Positions 1 to 8,287 of a DNA stretch of 60,237 bases are shown in pieces; positions within the stretch are counted from its first letter, which is position 1, and every line of letters starts with the position of its first letter. Below the pieces are notes generated by a model. That model was not told the origin of the DNA. It searched no databases and saw nothing but the letters and a program-made list of their open reading frames with translations. Position numbers and translations under genes: made by a program. Source of the stretch: Streptomyces atriruber (lineage in GTDB: Bacteria; Actinomycetota; Actinomycetes; Streptomycetales; Streptomycetaceae); the NCBI RefSeq assembly GCF_001418325.1, contig NZ_LIPN01000092.1, positions 1 through 60,237 of the forward strand, read 5' to 3'.

Positions 1-829
1 CGGACCGCCAGATCAAGGAGTGGGGGTAGACCGGGGTCGGGTCCTTGAAGGGGATGCGGCGCAGGTCGTGGCCGACGGGCCAGACCAGGGGGGTCTGTTC
101 GCTGACGAAGGTGGCCAGCGTCGTGGAGTTGGCGATGGTGTCGAGCAGCGGCTCGATGCCGAAGTCCGGGCCGACCGGGTCGATGGTGCAGCCGAAGGTG
201 GCGGCCAACTCGTCGTAGTAGGCGGCCCACTCGGTGCCCGGCATGTTGCCGGGCATCCAGATCCGGTGGCCGGCGAGCTGGGCGGGGCGGATCACCGGGG
301 CGTCGGCGAACGCGTGGCCCGGTCCGGTGAACAGGTGCAGCGGTTCGTCGAAGACGGGAGTGGCTTCGACGCCGCGAGGGAGCCGACGGCCCGGCATCGT
401 CACGGCGCGGAAGGTCGCGTCGATGATTCCGTCCCGGACGGCGGCGAGGGCCGTGTCGGAGTCGAACAGCGTCACGACGTCCAGTTCGGTCTCCGGGTGT
501 GCGCGGTGGAATCCGCGCAGCAGACCGGCCAGGGAGAGCTGGCGGCCGATCACGTCGACGCGCAGCGCCCGGTGTCCTGGCCGCACGGAGGCGACGGCCC
601 GTTCGGCGGCGTGGAGGAAGGCGCGGGCGTGGGGCAGGAACGCCTGGCCGTCGATGGTCGGCCGCGCTCCGCGGGCGTCCCGGGTGAAGAGCTGGACGCC
701 GAGTTCCTTTTCCAGCGCGGCGACGCGCTTGGACACCGCCTGCGGAGTGACCGACAGGTCGGCGGCGGCGTCCTGGAACTGCCCCGCCTCCACGACGGCG
801 ACGAAGGTGCGCACGGCGATGACATCCAT
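1..829 (-). CDS. LysR-family transcriptional regulator (3' end outside window)
   Basis: The reading frame starts at ATG 829-827 and runs off the left edge, so the C-terminus is missing. The first 60 residues are a winged helix-turn-helix of the LysR type: a FVAVVEAGQF helix, then TPQAVSKRVAALEKELG and LFTRD. The rest reads as a periplasmic-binding-like effector domain. LysR proteins usually act as tetramers on a divergent neighbour; here the divergent neighbour is the O-acetyltransferase at 988. The effector is unknown. The product is about 276 residues in the window against a usual length near 300, so only the tail is lost. Confidence 0.88.
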   Translation of the reverse strand, partial: MDVIAVRTFVAVVEAGQFQDAAADLSVTPQAVSKRVAALEKELGVQLFTRDARGARPTIDGQAFLPHARAFLHAAERAVASVRPGHRALRVDVIGRQLSLAGLLRGFHRAHPETELDVVTLFDSDTALAAVRDGIIDATFRAVTMPGRRLPRGVEATPVFDEPLHLFTGPGHAFADAPVIRPAQLAGHRIWMPGNMPGTEWAAYYDELAATFGCTIDPVGPDFGIEPLLDTIANSTTLATFVSEQTPLVWPVGHDLRRIPFKDPTPVYPHSLIWRS

Positions 830-987
830 GGCGCCCACCCTATGCAGACAACCAGACGTTGTTCTTCCTCGCCCTCATTGTTGTTTGATCCCTGCACAGG
901 CGGATCGGTTTGATGAATCGGGCCAACTCCTGGTTGGCCGACCGTCACATCCGAAGGGGCTCGGTGCCCCCGTCGCGAGGAACAGTC

Positions 988-1536
988 ATGCCTGATCAGA
1001 ACCGCCTCTATATCGACACTCCCGAGTGGGCCCGCGTAGCCGAGCGGATCGAGCACGTCACCGCCCTGACATCACGGCTCAATGTCCTGCCGTTCGATGA
1101 CAGGGGGGCGCGTGCGGCCCTGCTGGCCGAAATCTTCGGCAAGCCGGTTCCGGACTCCGTGACCGTCTATCCGCCCTTCTATACGGACCACGGGTTCGGC
1201 ACCGAATTCGGCGAGCGCGTCTTCGTCAATCAGAGCTGCACCTTCTACGACCAGGGCGGCATTCGGCTGGGCGACGGCGTGCTCATCGGCCCGAAGGTCA
1301 ACCTCATCTCGTCCGACCACCCGGTCCGGGCGTCGGAGCGGAGCGCGTACATCACGCGGGCGCCCGTCACCATCGGAGCCCACGCATGGCTCGGTGCCGC
1401 GGTGACGGTTCTGCCCGGCGTCACCATCGGTGAAGGTGCCGTCGTCGGCTCCGGCGCCGTGGTCACCAAGGACGTTCCTCCGCACACCCTGATGACCGGG
1501 ACCGCGGCGTTCGAGCGCAAGAGCTGGGAGGACTGA
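988..1536 (+). CDS. Sugar O-acetyltransferase, maltose/galactoside acetyltransferase type
   Basis: This 182-residue protein has the LacA/Maa layout. An N-terminal helical part (MPDQNRLYID, with LTSRLN and a DDR segment) is followed by a left-handed beta-helix of hexapeptide repeats (IGPKVNLI, ITIGEGAVVGSGAVVTKDV). The catalytic-type histidine lies in the SSDHPV segment. Such enzymes move acetyl from acetyl-CoA to a sugar hydroxyl in the cytosol. I chose ATG 988 because GAGGAA lies just upstream and the family homology starts there, although the frame is open from 910. It is divergent from the LysR gene, which may control it. The natural substrate cannot be read from the sequence. Confidence 0.88.
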   Translation: MPDQNRLYIDTPEWARVAERIEHVTALTSRLNVLPFDDRGARAALLAEIFGKPVPDSVTVYPPFYTDHGFGTEFGERVFVNQSCTFYDQGGIRLGDGVLIGPKVNLISSDHPVRASERSAYITRAPVTIGAHAWLGAAVTVLPGVTIGEGAVVGSGAVVTKDVPPHTLMTGTAAFERKSWED

Positions 1537-1578
1537 GGAGCGCTGGGGAGCACTCAGGCGGACTGATCCGGGAGCGGC

Positions 1579-2463
1579 TCACGCCGGTTCGGGCAGGTCC
1601 ATCCGCCCGAGTCCGGCGGGGTCGGTGACGATCCTGATGTCGGTGATCCGGCCGTCGACGACGGTGAACGCCAGGAGCGCGGCCGGGGCGCCGTCCTCGC
1701 TCCAGGTGATGAATCCCGGGAGGCCGTTGACGCGTACGCTCCGCCCCAGCGCGGACGCGGCGGCGGAGGCGGAAAGCCGCGCACCGGCCGCGACCTTGGT
1801 GGCGCCGAGGGCGACGACCGTGCCGGTGGGCGTGTCGGCGGTCAGTTTCACCTCGGGGTCGAGCACCCGCAGCAACTCCTCGAAGTCGCCGCGCCGGGCC
1901 GCCGCCAGGAAGGCCCGCACCACGTCGCGTTGCTCCCGTCCGGCACCGGTCGGCCGCTCGATCAGCTGCACCTTCCTGCGGGCGCGGCTGGCCAGCATCT
2001 TGGCGGCGGCCGTGGACTTGCCGAGGATCCGGCCGATCTCCTCGAACGGCACCGCGAACAGGTCGTGCAGCACGAACGCCAGCCGCTCGCTCGGCCCCAG
2101 CGACTCCAGGACGACGAACAGCGCGGCCCCGACCGAGTCGGCGAGCACCGCGTCGTCCTCGGGTGCCGGACCGTCGTCGAGCGTCACGACGAACTCGGAC
2201 AGGCCGTCGTCGTACGACGCCTCCGGACGGGACTGGCGCGAGCGCAGGACGTCGAGGCTGATCCGTCCGACCACCGTGGTCAGCCAGCCGGCGAGGTTGT
2301 GGATGCTCGCCGCGTCCTGGCGGGAGAGCCGCAACCAGGCCTCCTGGACCACGTCTTCGGCATCGGCGTGCGATCCGAGCATGCGGTGGGCGACGGCTCG
2401 CAGCCGGTCCCGCTGGGCCTCGAACGCCTCGGTGACCGGGTCTGCCTGGCGGGTGTCGGACAT
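1579..2463 (-). CDS. sigJ: ECF sigma factor, SigJ type with C-terminal SnoaL-like domain
   Basis: The 294-residue protein carries sigma region 2 (residues about 10-75: AHRMLGSHADAEDVVQEAWLR) and region 4 (about 110-165: LGPSERLAFVLHDLFAVPFEEIGRILG). A C-terminal SnoaL-like extension follows (about 175-294), ending in a VDGRITDIRIVTDPAGL stretch. ECF41/SigJ-type sigma factors have this fused domain, which modulates the core, and are usually beside a carboxymuconolactone decarboxylase or oxidoreductase gene, as at 2546 here. The WLPEP linker motif of classical ECF41 members was not found, so I assign only the broader SigJ-like type. Confidence 0.87.
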   Translation of the reverse strand: MSDTRQADPVTEAFEAQRDRLRAVAHRMLGSHADAEDVVQEAWLRLSRQDAASIHNLAGWLTTVVGRISLDVLRSRQSRPEASYDDGLSEFVVTLDDGPAPEDDAVLADSVGAALFVVLESLGPSERLAFVLHDLFAVPFEEIGRILGKSTAAAKMLASRARRKVQLIERPTGAGREQRDVVRAFLAAARRGDFEELLRVLDPEVKLTADTPTGTVVALGATKVAAGARLSASAAASALGRSVRVNGLPGFITWSEDGAPAALLAFTVVDGRITDIRIVTDPAGLGRMDLPEPA

Positions 2464-2487
2464 GTCGTTACCTTCCTCGGGACTGCT

Positions 2488-2505
2488 CCGTCATGGGGAT
2501 GACGG
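2488..2505. promoter_or_regulatory. Inverted repeat in the sigJ/ahpD-like divergent promoter
   Basis: CCGTCAT and ATGACGG form a perfect 7-bp dyad around GGGG between the divergent start codons at 2463 and 2546. It contains a CGTC element, which is also the usual -10 element for ECF41-type sigma factors. It may be a sigma recognition or operator site; this is inference. Confidence 0.4.
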
Positions 2506-2545
2506 GCCCGGAGGGGCACAGGTAACCGATGAAGGAGCACCACCG

Positions 2546-2995
2546 ATGGAAGCACGCCTGAACAGCGCGCCGAACCCCGATGTGACCACCGCGGTCCAGC
2601 ACCTCTACAAGGCGATTCACGCCGGGGGCGTCGACCCGCGCCTGCTGGCGCTCGTTCACCTGCGCACCAGCCAGATCAACGGCTGCAGCCCGTGTGTCTT
2701 CGCCTCGGCCGAAGGGGCGCGCAGGGCCGGGGAGAGCGAGGAACGGCTGCACAACGTGGTCGCGTGGCGCGAAGCGCCGTTCTACACCCAGGCGGAGCGG
2801 GCGGCGCTCGCCCTTGCCGAGGCCGCCACCCGGGTCCAGGACGGAGCGCCGGGCGTGACCGACGAGATATGGGCCGCGGCCGCCGAGCACTTCGGCGAGG
2901 AGCAGTTGGGTGCGATCGTCCTGGAGGGCGCACTGACCAACTTCTTCAACCGGATCAACCGCGCGGTGCGGGAGCAGGCCGGGAAGGCCTGGTGA
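2546..2995 (+). CDS. Carboxymuconolactone decarboxylase / AhpD-family protein
   Basis: The 149-residue protein has the AhpD-like core HLRTSQINGCSPCVFASAEG, with the CxxC pair (CSPC) and the downstream H of the family replaced by the usual ARRAGES context. The C-terminal half (EEQLGAIVLEGALTNFFNRINRA) is the helical pair typical of CMD proteins. Such proteins act as peroxidatic or thiol-dependent disulfide oxidoreductases. GAAGGAG at 2531-2537 supports ATG 2546. Its place next to a SigJ-type sigma factor fits the known ECF41-target arrangement. Confidence 0.87.
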   Translation: MEARLNSAPNPDVTTAVQHLYKAIHAGGVDPRLLALVHLRTSQINGCSPCVFASAEGARRAGESEERLHNVVAWREAPFYTQAERAALALAEAATRVQDGAPGVTDEIWAAAAEHFGEEQLGAIVLEGALTNFFNRINRAVREQAGKAW

Positions 2996-3014
2996 GCCGG
3001 GCGTGAGGCGAGGT

Positions 3015-3095
3015 GGATCCGGCTGACGGACCGGATCCGACCGACGGCACGGCACACCGGCGGCGGTGAGGGGGTTTCCTTACCGCCGCCGGTGT
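3015..3095. terminator. Two hairpins between convergent genes
   Basis: A small hairpin (GGATCCGG at 3015-3022 pairing with 3031-3038) is followed by a 14-bp perfect stem (3054-3067 pairing with 3082-3095, loop of 14). They lie between the convergent AhpD-like (+) and TetR (-) genes. There is no clear T-run, as is common for actinomycete terminators. Confidence 0.6.
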
Positions 3096-3116
3096 TCTCC
3101 GTATGCCCTACATGCC

Positions 3117-3773
3117 TTACGCGGCTCGGTACGCCCGGAGGAAGGTCCGCACGCCCTCGACGACGAGCGGCCTGACCCGGGCGTCCTCCGTGGCGTTCGC
3201 GGAGCCGAGCCGGTCCAGCGCGACGCCGAAGGTCAGCGCGATGAACTGGTCGGCCGCGAGCCGGGAGTCGGGGACGTGCAGCAGGCCCGCCTCGGCGAGG
3301 GCGGCGAACCGCTCGCCGAGCGCCTCGTCGGGGGTGTCGGCCATCGTGTTGTAGCCGCGGTGCGGCAGGTTGCCGGATTCCGCGCGGACCAGTCGCTGCA
3401 GCGTCGCGTACTCCGCCGAGCCGAGCATGTCGGTCGAGATGCGCATCGAGAACGCGACCAGGGCGTCTTCGAGGTCGGCGAGCCCGGTGAGGCCGCCGAG
3501 GTCGGTCAGGGTGTCGTCCAACGTGCGCCGGATCGTCGTGATCATCGACTGGCCGATGTCGTCGACGACCGATTGCAGCAGCGTCTGCTTGTCGCCGAAG
3601 TAGTCGTAGACCGTCCGCTTGGAGACCTGCGCCCGGGCGGCGACCGCATCGACGCTGGATCGGTCGAAGCCGTCGGCGAGGAACAGCTCCCTGGCCGCCG
3701 AGAGGATCGCGGCCCGCTTCTGCGTGGACCCCTCGCGCAGTGTCTTCGTGGTCGGCGTCTTCGTGGTCGGCAT
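3117..3773 (-). CDS. TetR-family regulator of the adjacent MFS/monooxygenase pair
   Basis: The protein has 218 residues. Residues about 18-65 hold the TetR helix-turn-helix (QKRAAILSAARELFLADGF, then VDAVAARAQVSKRTVYDYFG). The C-terminal part resembles the TetR_C ligand-binding fold used by drug-efflux repressors. It is divergent from the MFS gene at 3873, and a near-perfect palindrome lies between them. The simplest model is ligand-relieved repression of the efflux/monooxygenase operon and of itself. The ligand is unknown. Confidence 0.9.
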   Translation of the reverse strand: MPTTKTPTTKTLREGSTQKRAAILSAARELFLADGFDRSSVDAVAARAQVSKRTVYDYFGDKQTLLQSVVDDIGQSMITTIRRTLDDTLTDLGGLTGLADLEDALVAFSMRISTDMLGSAEYATLQRLVRAESGNLPHRGYNTMADTPDEALGERFAALAEAGLLHVPDSRLAADQFIALTFGVALDRLGSANATEDARVRPLVVEGVRTFLRAYRAA

Positions 3774-3798
3774 GGCCGTATCTTAGCCACCTCCTTTC

Positions 3799-3821
3799 CT
3801 ACACTGCACGGTGTAGTGTAG
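3799..3821. promoter_or_regulatory. TetR-type operator palindrome
   Basis: CTACACTGCAC and GTGTAGTGTAG flank one central base. The arms match at 10 of 11 positions. The site is 26 bp upstream of the TetR start and 52 bp upstream of the MFS start, a typical place for an autoregulatory TetR operator. Confidence 0.72.
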
Positions 3822-3872
3822 TAATGGTGGTCACGTGATGGAACGGACCGGCAACGAACGGAAAGGACATCC

Positions 3873-5273
3873 ATGACCACAACGACCCTGGCTCCCCCGA
3901 ACCGCATCGGGAAGGCCGCTGTCGGGGCCCTCGGCATGCTGGCCGTCGCCACCGGCGCCCTGGAGTCGGTGGTGACACCGACGCTCCCGCTCCTCCAGCG
4001 CGAACTGGACATGAGCCCCGCAGAAGGGGCGTTACTCAGCATCGTGCTCCTCATCACCGGCGCACTCGTCACACCGGTCGCCGGCAAGTTCGGCGACCGC
4101 CACGGCGGAAAACGGGTGCTGATCCGGCTGATGACAGTGGTCTGCGTCGGCGGCCTGGTGTCCGCGCTGGCGCCGAACCTGCCGGTGCTGCTGCTCGGTC
4201 AGATACTCCAGGGGGCGATGGTGGGCGCGCTGCCGCTGTCGTTCATCCTGGTGCGCGAACACCTCCCACCGGGCGAGTCGAAGGTGGCCATCGGTGTGGT
4301 CAGCGGCTTGTTCGTGGCGGGCGGGATGGCGGGCACGCTGTCGGCAGGGCCCGTGGCCGAAGGACTGTCCCGGCACTGGATGTTCGCGCTGCCGACGATT
4401 GCGGCGATCTGCGCCACCGTGCTGGTGAACAGGCTGATGCCGCGGGACCAGCCGCGCCGGCCGGACGACTCGGGGGTCGACTGGCCCGGCCTGCTCCTGC
4501 TGAGCGGGACGCTCGTCACGCTCATGCTCGTGCTGGCACTGGCGCCCGACATCGCCTCGCAGCCCTTCGTGCTCGGCGCCCTCGTCGTGGTGCTCGCCGC
4601 CTTCGCGACGGGCTGGACGGCCGTCGAGCGCCGCGCGGCCTCGCCGATGGTCGATCTGCGCATGCTGGCACGGCCCGCGGTGTGGAAGTCGTGCGTGCTG
4701 ACGTTCGTGATCTGCGCCGGAACCTCGGTGCCGGTCTATCTCCTCCCCCAGCTGTTCGCGGTCCCCTCCGACGAGTACGGCTTCGGGGCGAGCGCCACCG
4801 CGATCGGCTTCTTCCTGCTGCCCGGCACCGTGGCCGCGTCGCTGGCCGGTCCGCTCAGCGGGCTCGGAGCGCGGCGCTACGGCTCGCGTGCCGTCGTGAC
4901 CACCGGGATCGTGCTCATGGTCACCGCCCTGATCGCCCTGGCGGCCGCGCACAGCGAGATCTGGCACCTCGTCATCGGCAAGGTGCTGGTCGCGCTGGCC
5001 AACGGCCTCTGCGTCACGGCCATGGTGACCCGCACCGCCACCTCCGTCGACCACGGCGACACCGGCATCGCCACGAGCCTGGTCCTGGTGACGCGCGTGC
5101 TCGGCTTCGCCGTCGGCGTGCAGGTCAGCGGCGCGATCCTCACCGCGGGCACCCCTTCCGGGTCGGACGTCCCCGCCGAATCGTCCTTCGTCATCGGCTT
5201 CGCCGCAGCCGCCGTCGTCACGGCGCTCGCCCTGCTTGTCACCCGCACCATGAGCAAAGGAGTCAAGGAATGA
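3873..5273 (+). CDS. MFS drug-efflux transporter (DHA-type), contains a TTA codon
   Basis: This 466-residue integral membrane protein has many hydrophobic segments. It carries the motif-A loop GKFGDRHGGKRV after the second segment and a motif-C-like glycine-rich stretch (GLFVAGGMAGTLSAGP). It is likely a proton-coupled drug exporter. GAAAGGA at 3861 gives the ribosome site. Codon 54 (4032-4034) is TTA, so translation probably depends on the bldA leucyl-tRNA. Its stop overlaps the start of the FAD monooxygenase (ATGA), so the two are translationally coupled under the TetR repressor at 3117. Confidence 0.92.
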   Translation: MTTTTLAPPNRIGKAAVGALGMLAVATGALESVVTPTLPLLQRELDMSPAEGALLSIVLLITGALVTPVAGKFGDRHGGKRVLIRLMTVVCVGGLVSALAPNLPVLLLGQILQGAMVGALPLSFILVREHLPPGESKVAIGVVSGLFVAGGMAGTLSAGPVAEGLSRHWMFALPTIAAICATVLVNRLMPRDQPRRPDDSGVDWPGLLLLSGTLVTLMLVLALAPDIASQPFVLGALVVVLAAFATGWTAVERRAASPMVDLRMLARPAVWKSCVLTFVICAGTSVPVYLLPQLFAVPSDEYGFGASATAIGFFLLPGTVAASLAGPLSGLGARRYGSRAVVTTGIVLMVTALIALAAAHSEIWHLVIGKVLVALANGLCVTAMVTRTATSVDHGDTGIATSLVLVTRVLGFAVGVQVSGAILTAGTPSGSDVPAESSFVIGFAAAAVVTALALLVTRTMSKGVKE

Positions 5274-6514
5274 CCAGCGTCCGCACCGAACTGCCGAGCG
5301 TCGTCCGCACCTCACCGAGGCGCACGGCCCTGATATCCGGGGCCAGCATCGCGGGCCCCGCCCTCGCCTACTGGCTGAACCGCTACGGGTACGCGGTCAC
5401 GGTGGTCGAGAAGGCGAGCGCGCTCCGCGGCGGCGGCTACCCGATCGACGTACGCGGCACGGCACTTGAGGTCGTCCGCAGGATGGGGATCCTCCCGCGG
5501 CTGCGGGAGGCGCACATCGAACTGCGCCGCCTGACCTTCCTCGAAGGCGACGGCAGCGAGGTGGCCTCGGTCGACCCGCACAGCCTCACCGGCGGTGCCG
5601 CGGGACGGGACCTGGAGGTGCGGCGCGGGGACCTGACCGATGCCCTCTACTCGGCGGTCCGCGACGACGTCGAGTTCCTCTTCGACGACTCCATCGACAC
5701 CTTCGAGCAGACCGGCCACGGGGTCGACGTCACCTTCCGCGGGGGCAGCAGACGTACGTTCGACATGGTGTTCGGCGCGGACGGCATACATTCGCGCACC
5801 CGGGAGTTCCTGTTCGGCCCCGAGGAACAGTTCCACCGCTACCTCGGCTACTGCTTCGCCGGATTCACCATGCGCAACTCCTTCGGGCTCTCCCACGAGG
5901 TCACCATGTGGAACACCCCGGGCAGGGCCGCGGCGCTCTACGCCACCGGGGACAACGCCGAAGTGCACGCCTTCCTGAACTTCGCCCACCCGGAGCCGCC
6001 GTTCGACGCGTTCCGGAACCCGCAGGCCCAACGCGAGCTCGTCGCCTCGGTCTTCGCCGACGCGGGGTGGGAGGTCCCGGGCATGCTCGCGGCCCTGCGC
6101 GACGCGGACGACCTGTTCTTCGACGCGGTCAGCCAGATCCGCATGCCCCGCTGGTCCAGCGGCAGGGTCGCGCTGGTCGGCGATGCCGCGTACGCACCCT
6201 CGTTCCTGACCGGACAGGGCTCCAGCCTCGCGCTCGTCGGCGCGTACATGCTCGCCGGTTCCCTGGCCGACCGGGACCACACCGCGGGCTTCGCCGCCTA
6301 CGAACACGACACCCGGGACTTCGTGACCGAGAATCAGGATCAGGTCGGCGAGGGCGATGCCGCGCTCTTCCCCACGACCGCCCGGGCCCTGGAACAGCGC
6401 AACGCCATGCTGCGCGAACTCAGCGTCATGCCGGCCGCGCGGGAACGACCGGCCCATTCGGCGCTGACCCTGCCCGAATTCGACGTCATTCGGCCTTCCG
6501 CAGCGGGTAGATGA
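5270..6514 (+). CDS. FAD-dependent aromatic/tetracycline-type monooxygenase
   Basis: The 414-residue protein has a Rossmann dinucleotide fold at its N-terminus (SGASIAGPALAYWLNRYGY followed by VVEKA), then RGGGYPIDVRG, a GADGIHSRTR segment, and the second FAD motif RVALVGDAAYAPSFLTGQG. These are hallmarks of PHBH-fold class A monooxygenases such as TetX. ATG 5270 overlaps the MFS stop. Together with the pump it may inactivate or modify a drug or intermediate, or tailor an aromatic product. The last 29 bp overlap the convergent desaturase gene tail to tail. Confidence 0.9.
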   Translation: MTSVRTELPSVVRTSPRRTALISGASIAGPALAYWLNRYGYAVTVVEKASALRGGGYPIDVRGTALEVVRRMGILPRLREAHIELRRLTFLEGDGSEVASVDPHSLTGGAAGRDLEVRRGDLTDALYSAVRDDVEFLFDDSIDTFEQTGHGVDVTFRGGSRRTFDMVFGADGIHSRTREFLFGPEEQFHRYLGYCFAGFTMRNSFGLSHEVTMWNTPGRAAALYATGDNAEVHAFLNFAHPEPPFDAFRNPQAQRELVASVFADAGWEVPGMLAALRDADDLFFDAVSQIRMPRWSSGRVALVGDAAYAPSFLTGQGSSLALVGAYMLAGSLADRDHTAGFAAYEHDTRDFVTENQDQVGEGDAALFPTTARALEQRNAMLRELSVMPAARERPAHSALTLPEFDVIRPSAAGR

Positions 6515-7481
6515 AGCTCGTCGCCCGGCCCTCCTGGAGCACAAAGGCCTCGTCCTGCTCCTTGGCCCGGCCGCTGACGATGTCGGACAGCATCCGGATG
6601 TGGAAGCGGATGTACGAGGTCTCGGTGCAGGCGAGGTGCTCACGGACCTGCTTCGACACCTCGTGCAGATTCCAGGCCGGGACCCCGGGGTAGAGGTGGT
6701 GCTCGGCGTGGTAGTTCGTGTTCCAGTTGAGGAAGCTGAACCACTTGCTCTTCGTGTAGACCGAATTCGTGTTACGCCAAGGGTTGTCGCTCCGCTCCGC
6801 GTAGTAGTGCTCGGGCATGATGGAGAAGTTGTTGAGGACCCAGGCGATGCAGGCCGGCATGATGTATACGGTGAGCATCACCATCGGCCAGAGAACGGTC
6901 AGGGTGATTACCGCGGCGATCCACGCGAAAAGGATCCAGGTGTCGCGGCGGATCGCGGCGCGGGCCCGGTCGGTCGTGACGAAGTAGGGGTACCTGTTCC
7001 CCAGCGAGGCCGCCGACATTCGCAGGAACCCGATGAAATAGTCCCAGTTGATCATCGCCGTTGCGTATTCCCGCAGATTGGTGATGATGCCGTCGGGTTC
7101 GGGGTCTTCCGCGGTATGGGTGTTCCGGTGATGGTGCATGTGGAACACCCGGTACAGCGCGCTGTTGACCAGAATGAACGTACCGGAGATTTGGCCGGCG
7201 ACCCGGTTCCCTCGATGGGTGTTCATAAAGGTGCCGTGCGAGGCGCAGTGCAGGAGGTTGTGCAGTGAGGCGATCACGACGGCGGCCAGCACCCAGCCGA
7301 TGCCGATGGCCCACCAGGTGTCGACGACCAGGGCCGCGGTCACAGGGATCGCGTAGAGCACGGCGTGCGTCGCGGAGCGGCGCAGGGCCTGCCCGCTGGA
7401 ACGGCGGGTCAGCTTGCGCAGTTCGGCCGAGGAGAAGAGGTCGTTGCGGTCGAGCCGGACGTTCTCCTGTGACTGTGTCAT
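6486..7481 (-). CDS. Membrane fatty-acid desaturase family protein
   Basis: The 331-residue membrane protein has the three histidine boxes of di-iron desaturases: HNLLHCASH near residue 80, HMHHHRNTH near 115 and YHAEHHLYPG near 265, separated by hydrophobic segments. These enzymes use O2 and electrons to desaturate or hydroxylate acyl chains or acyl-like amides. I chose ATG 7481 because the frame upstream (to 7526) has no family-like residues. It is divergent from the EctC-like gene across a region with tandem repeats, which suggests co-control with the cluster. Substrate unknown; it may act on a carrier-bound or lipid substrate. Confidence 0.88.
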   Translation of the reverse strand: MTQSQENVRLDRNDLFSSAELRKLTRRSSGQALRRSATHAVLYAIPVTAALVVDTWWAIGIGWVLAAVVIASLHNLLHCASHGTFMNTHRGNRVAGQISGTFILVNSALYRVFHMHHHRNTHTAEDPEPDGIITNLREYATAMINWDYFIGFLRMSAASLGNRYPYFVTTDRARAAIRRDTWILFAWIAAVITLTVLWPMVMLTVYIMPACIAWVLNNFSIMPEHYYAERSDNPWRNTNSVYTKSKWFSFLNWNTNYHAEHHLYPGVPAWNLHEVSKQVREHLACTETSYIRFHIRMLSDIVSGRAKEQDEAFVLQEGRATSFIYPLRKAE

Positions 7482-7595
7482 TCCTGAACTCCAAGAGTCT
7501 CGAAACAGCGCAAAGGGAGCCTGCACGGCCCCACTCGCAAGCTACAGATTTCGATGCTGAAACAACACCCCTCTCCGGGACACCGGCTAAGGGTG

Positions 7596-7641
7596 CACTT
7601 ACCGGGGGCGACACTTACCGGGGCGGCACTCACCGGGGCGG
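7596..7641. repeat. Three tandem direct repeats in the desaturase/EctC-like divergent promoter
   Basis: Units of 16, 15 and 15 bp lie head to tail: CACTTACCGGGGGCGA (7596), CACTTACCGGGGCGG (7612) and CACTCACCGGGGCGG (7627). They sit between starts 7481 (-) and 7742 (+). Such short iterons in a divergent promoter usually bind a pathway activator; this role is inferred. Confidence 0.65.
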
Positions 7642-7681
7642 CCTGCCGGGCATAGCCAGGTGGGCATACCCGTACTTCCCG

Positions 7682-7704
7682 TGGAATACCGATGCACCAT
7701 TCCA
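7682..7704. promoter_or_regulatory. Short inverted repeat upstream of the EctC-like gene
   Basis: TGGAAT and ATTCCA are separated by 11 bases, 38 bp before ATG 7742. It may be an operator or part of the promoter. No function is proven. Confidence 0.3.
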
Positions 7705-7741
7705 TAGACTCGATACCCGACCCTGACGGAAATACTGACCC

Positions 7742-8134
7742 ATGGGCAGGTGTACCTTGCTGGTTCGCGCAGTTGAAGATGTCGTGGGAAGCGAATGCGA
7801 CGTGGACTGGGGTAACGGGACGAGCCGAAGGCTGCTCGTTCAGGCCGACGCATTGGGTTTCAGCCTGACCGAGACGTATGTGCAGCCCGGCAGCGAGTCG
7901 TACCTGCGGTACGACAACCACCAAGAGGTCTGCTACTGCGTGTCCGGCGCCGGTTCGGTGGAGACGGCGGACGGCTTGTTCGACATCAAGCCGGGGATGC
8001 TGTACGCCCCGGGCATGGGCGAACCGCACGTGCTCCGCTCGGAGCACGGCATGACGCTGATGTGTGTCTTCACACCGGCGTTGAACGGCCCGGAAAAGCA
8101 TCTGCTCACGCCTGGTGTGCATTCGAGCTACTAG
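7742..8134 (+). CDS. Ectoine synthase (EctC)-like cupin, orphan
   Basis: The 130-residue protein matches EctC along its whole length: DVDWGNGTSRRLL, RYDNHQEVCYCVSGAG, a PGMLYAP turn and MCVFTPAL. Residues E62, Y88 and H96 correspond to the iron-binding set described for EctC. EctC cyclises N-gamma-acetyl-diaminobutyrate to ectoine. No ectA, ectB or ectD lies nearby, so this copy probably catalyses a related cyclisation/dehydration in the cluster. The start is uncertain: EctC homology begins at LLVRAVE, so TTG 7757 with AGG upstream is an alternative to ATG 7742. The ATP-grasp gene follows 153 bp downstream. Confidence 0.85.
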   Translation: MGRCTLLVRAVEDVVGSECDVDWGNGTSRRLLVQADALGFSLTETYVQPGSESYLRYDNHQEVCYCVSGAGSVETADGLFDIKPGMLYAPGMGEPHVLRSEHGMTLMCVFTPALNGPEKHLLTPGVHSSY

Positions 8135-8287
8135 GAGCGCCGACAGGCGGTGACGCGTCGGGCGTCGACGGGGAAACGTGCTCCGGCACGATTACTGCCT
8201 CGCGGCGCCCTTCTCCTCCGTCCGACGGCACACCCCCGAACTCCGGTTGGTCGAGCCTCTGTTTGCGAACAGGGAAGGCAGGAGAGC

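Noticed and set aside
910..987. Longer start (ATG 910) for the O-acetyltransferase
   Set aside because: The extra N-terminal residues are not family-like, and a good ribosome site precedes ATG 988.
7742..8134. Ectoine biosynthesis operon
   Set aside because: Only the EctC-like gene is present; there is no EctA acetyltransferase, EctB class III aminotransferase or EctD nearby. The DegT aminotransferase at 16086 is of another family.
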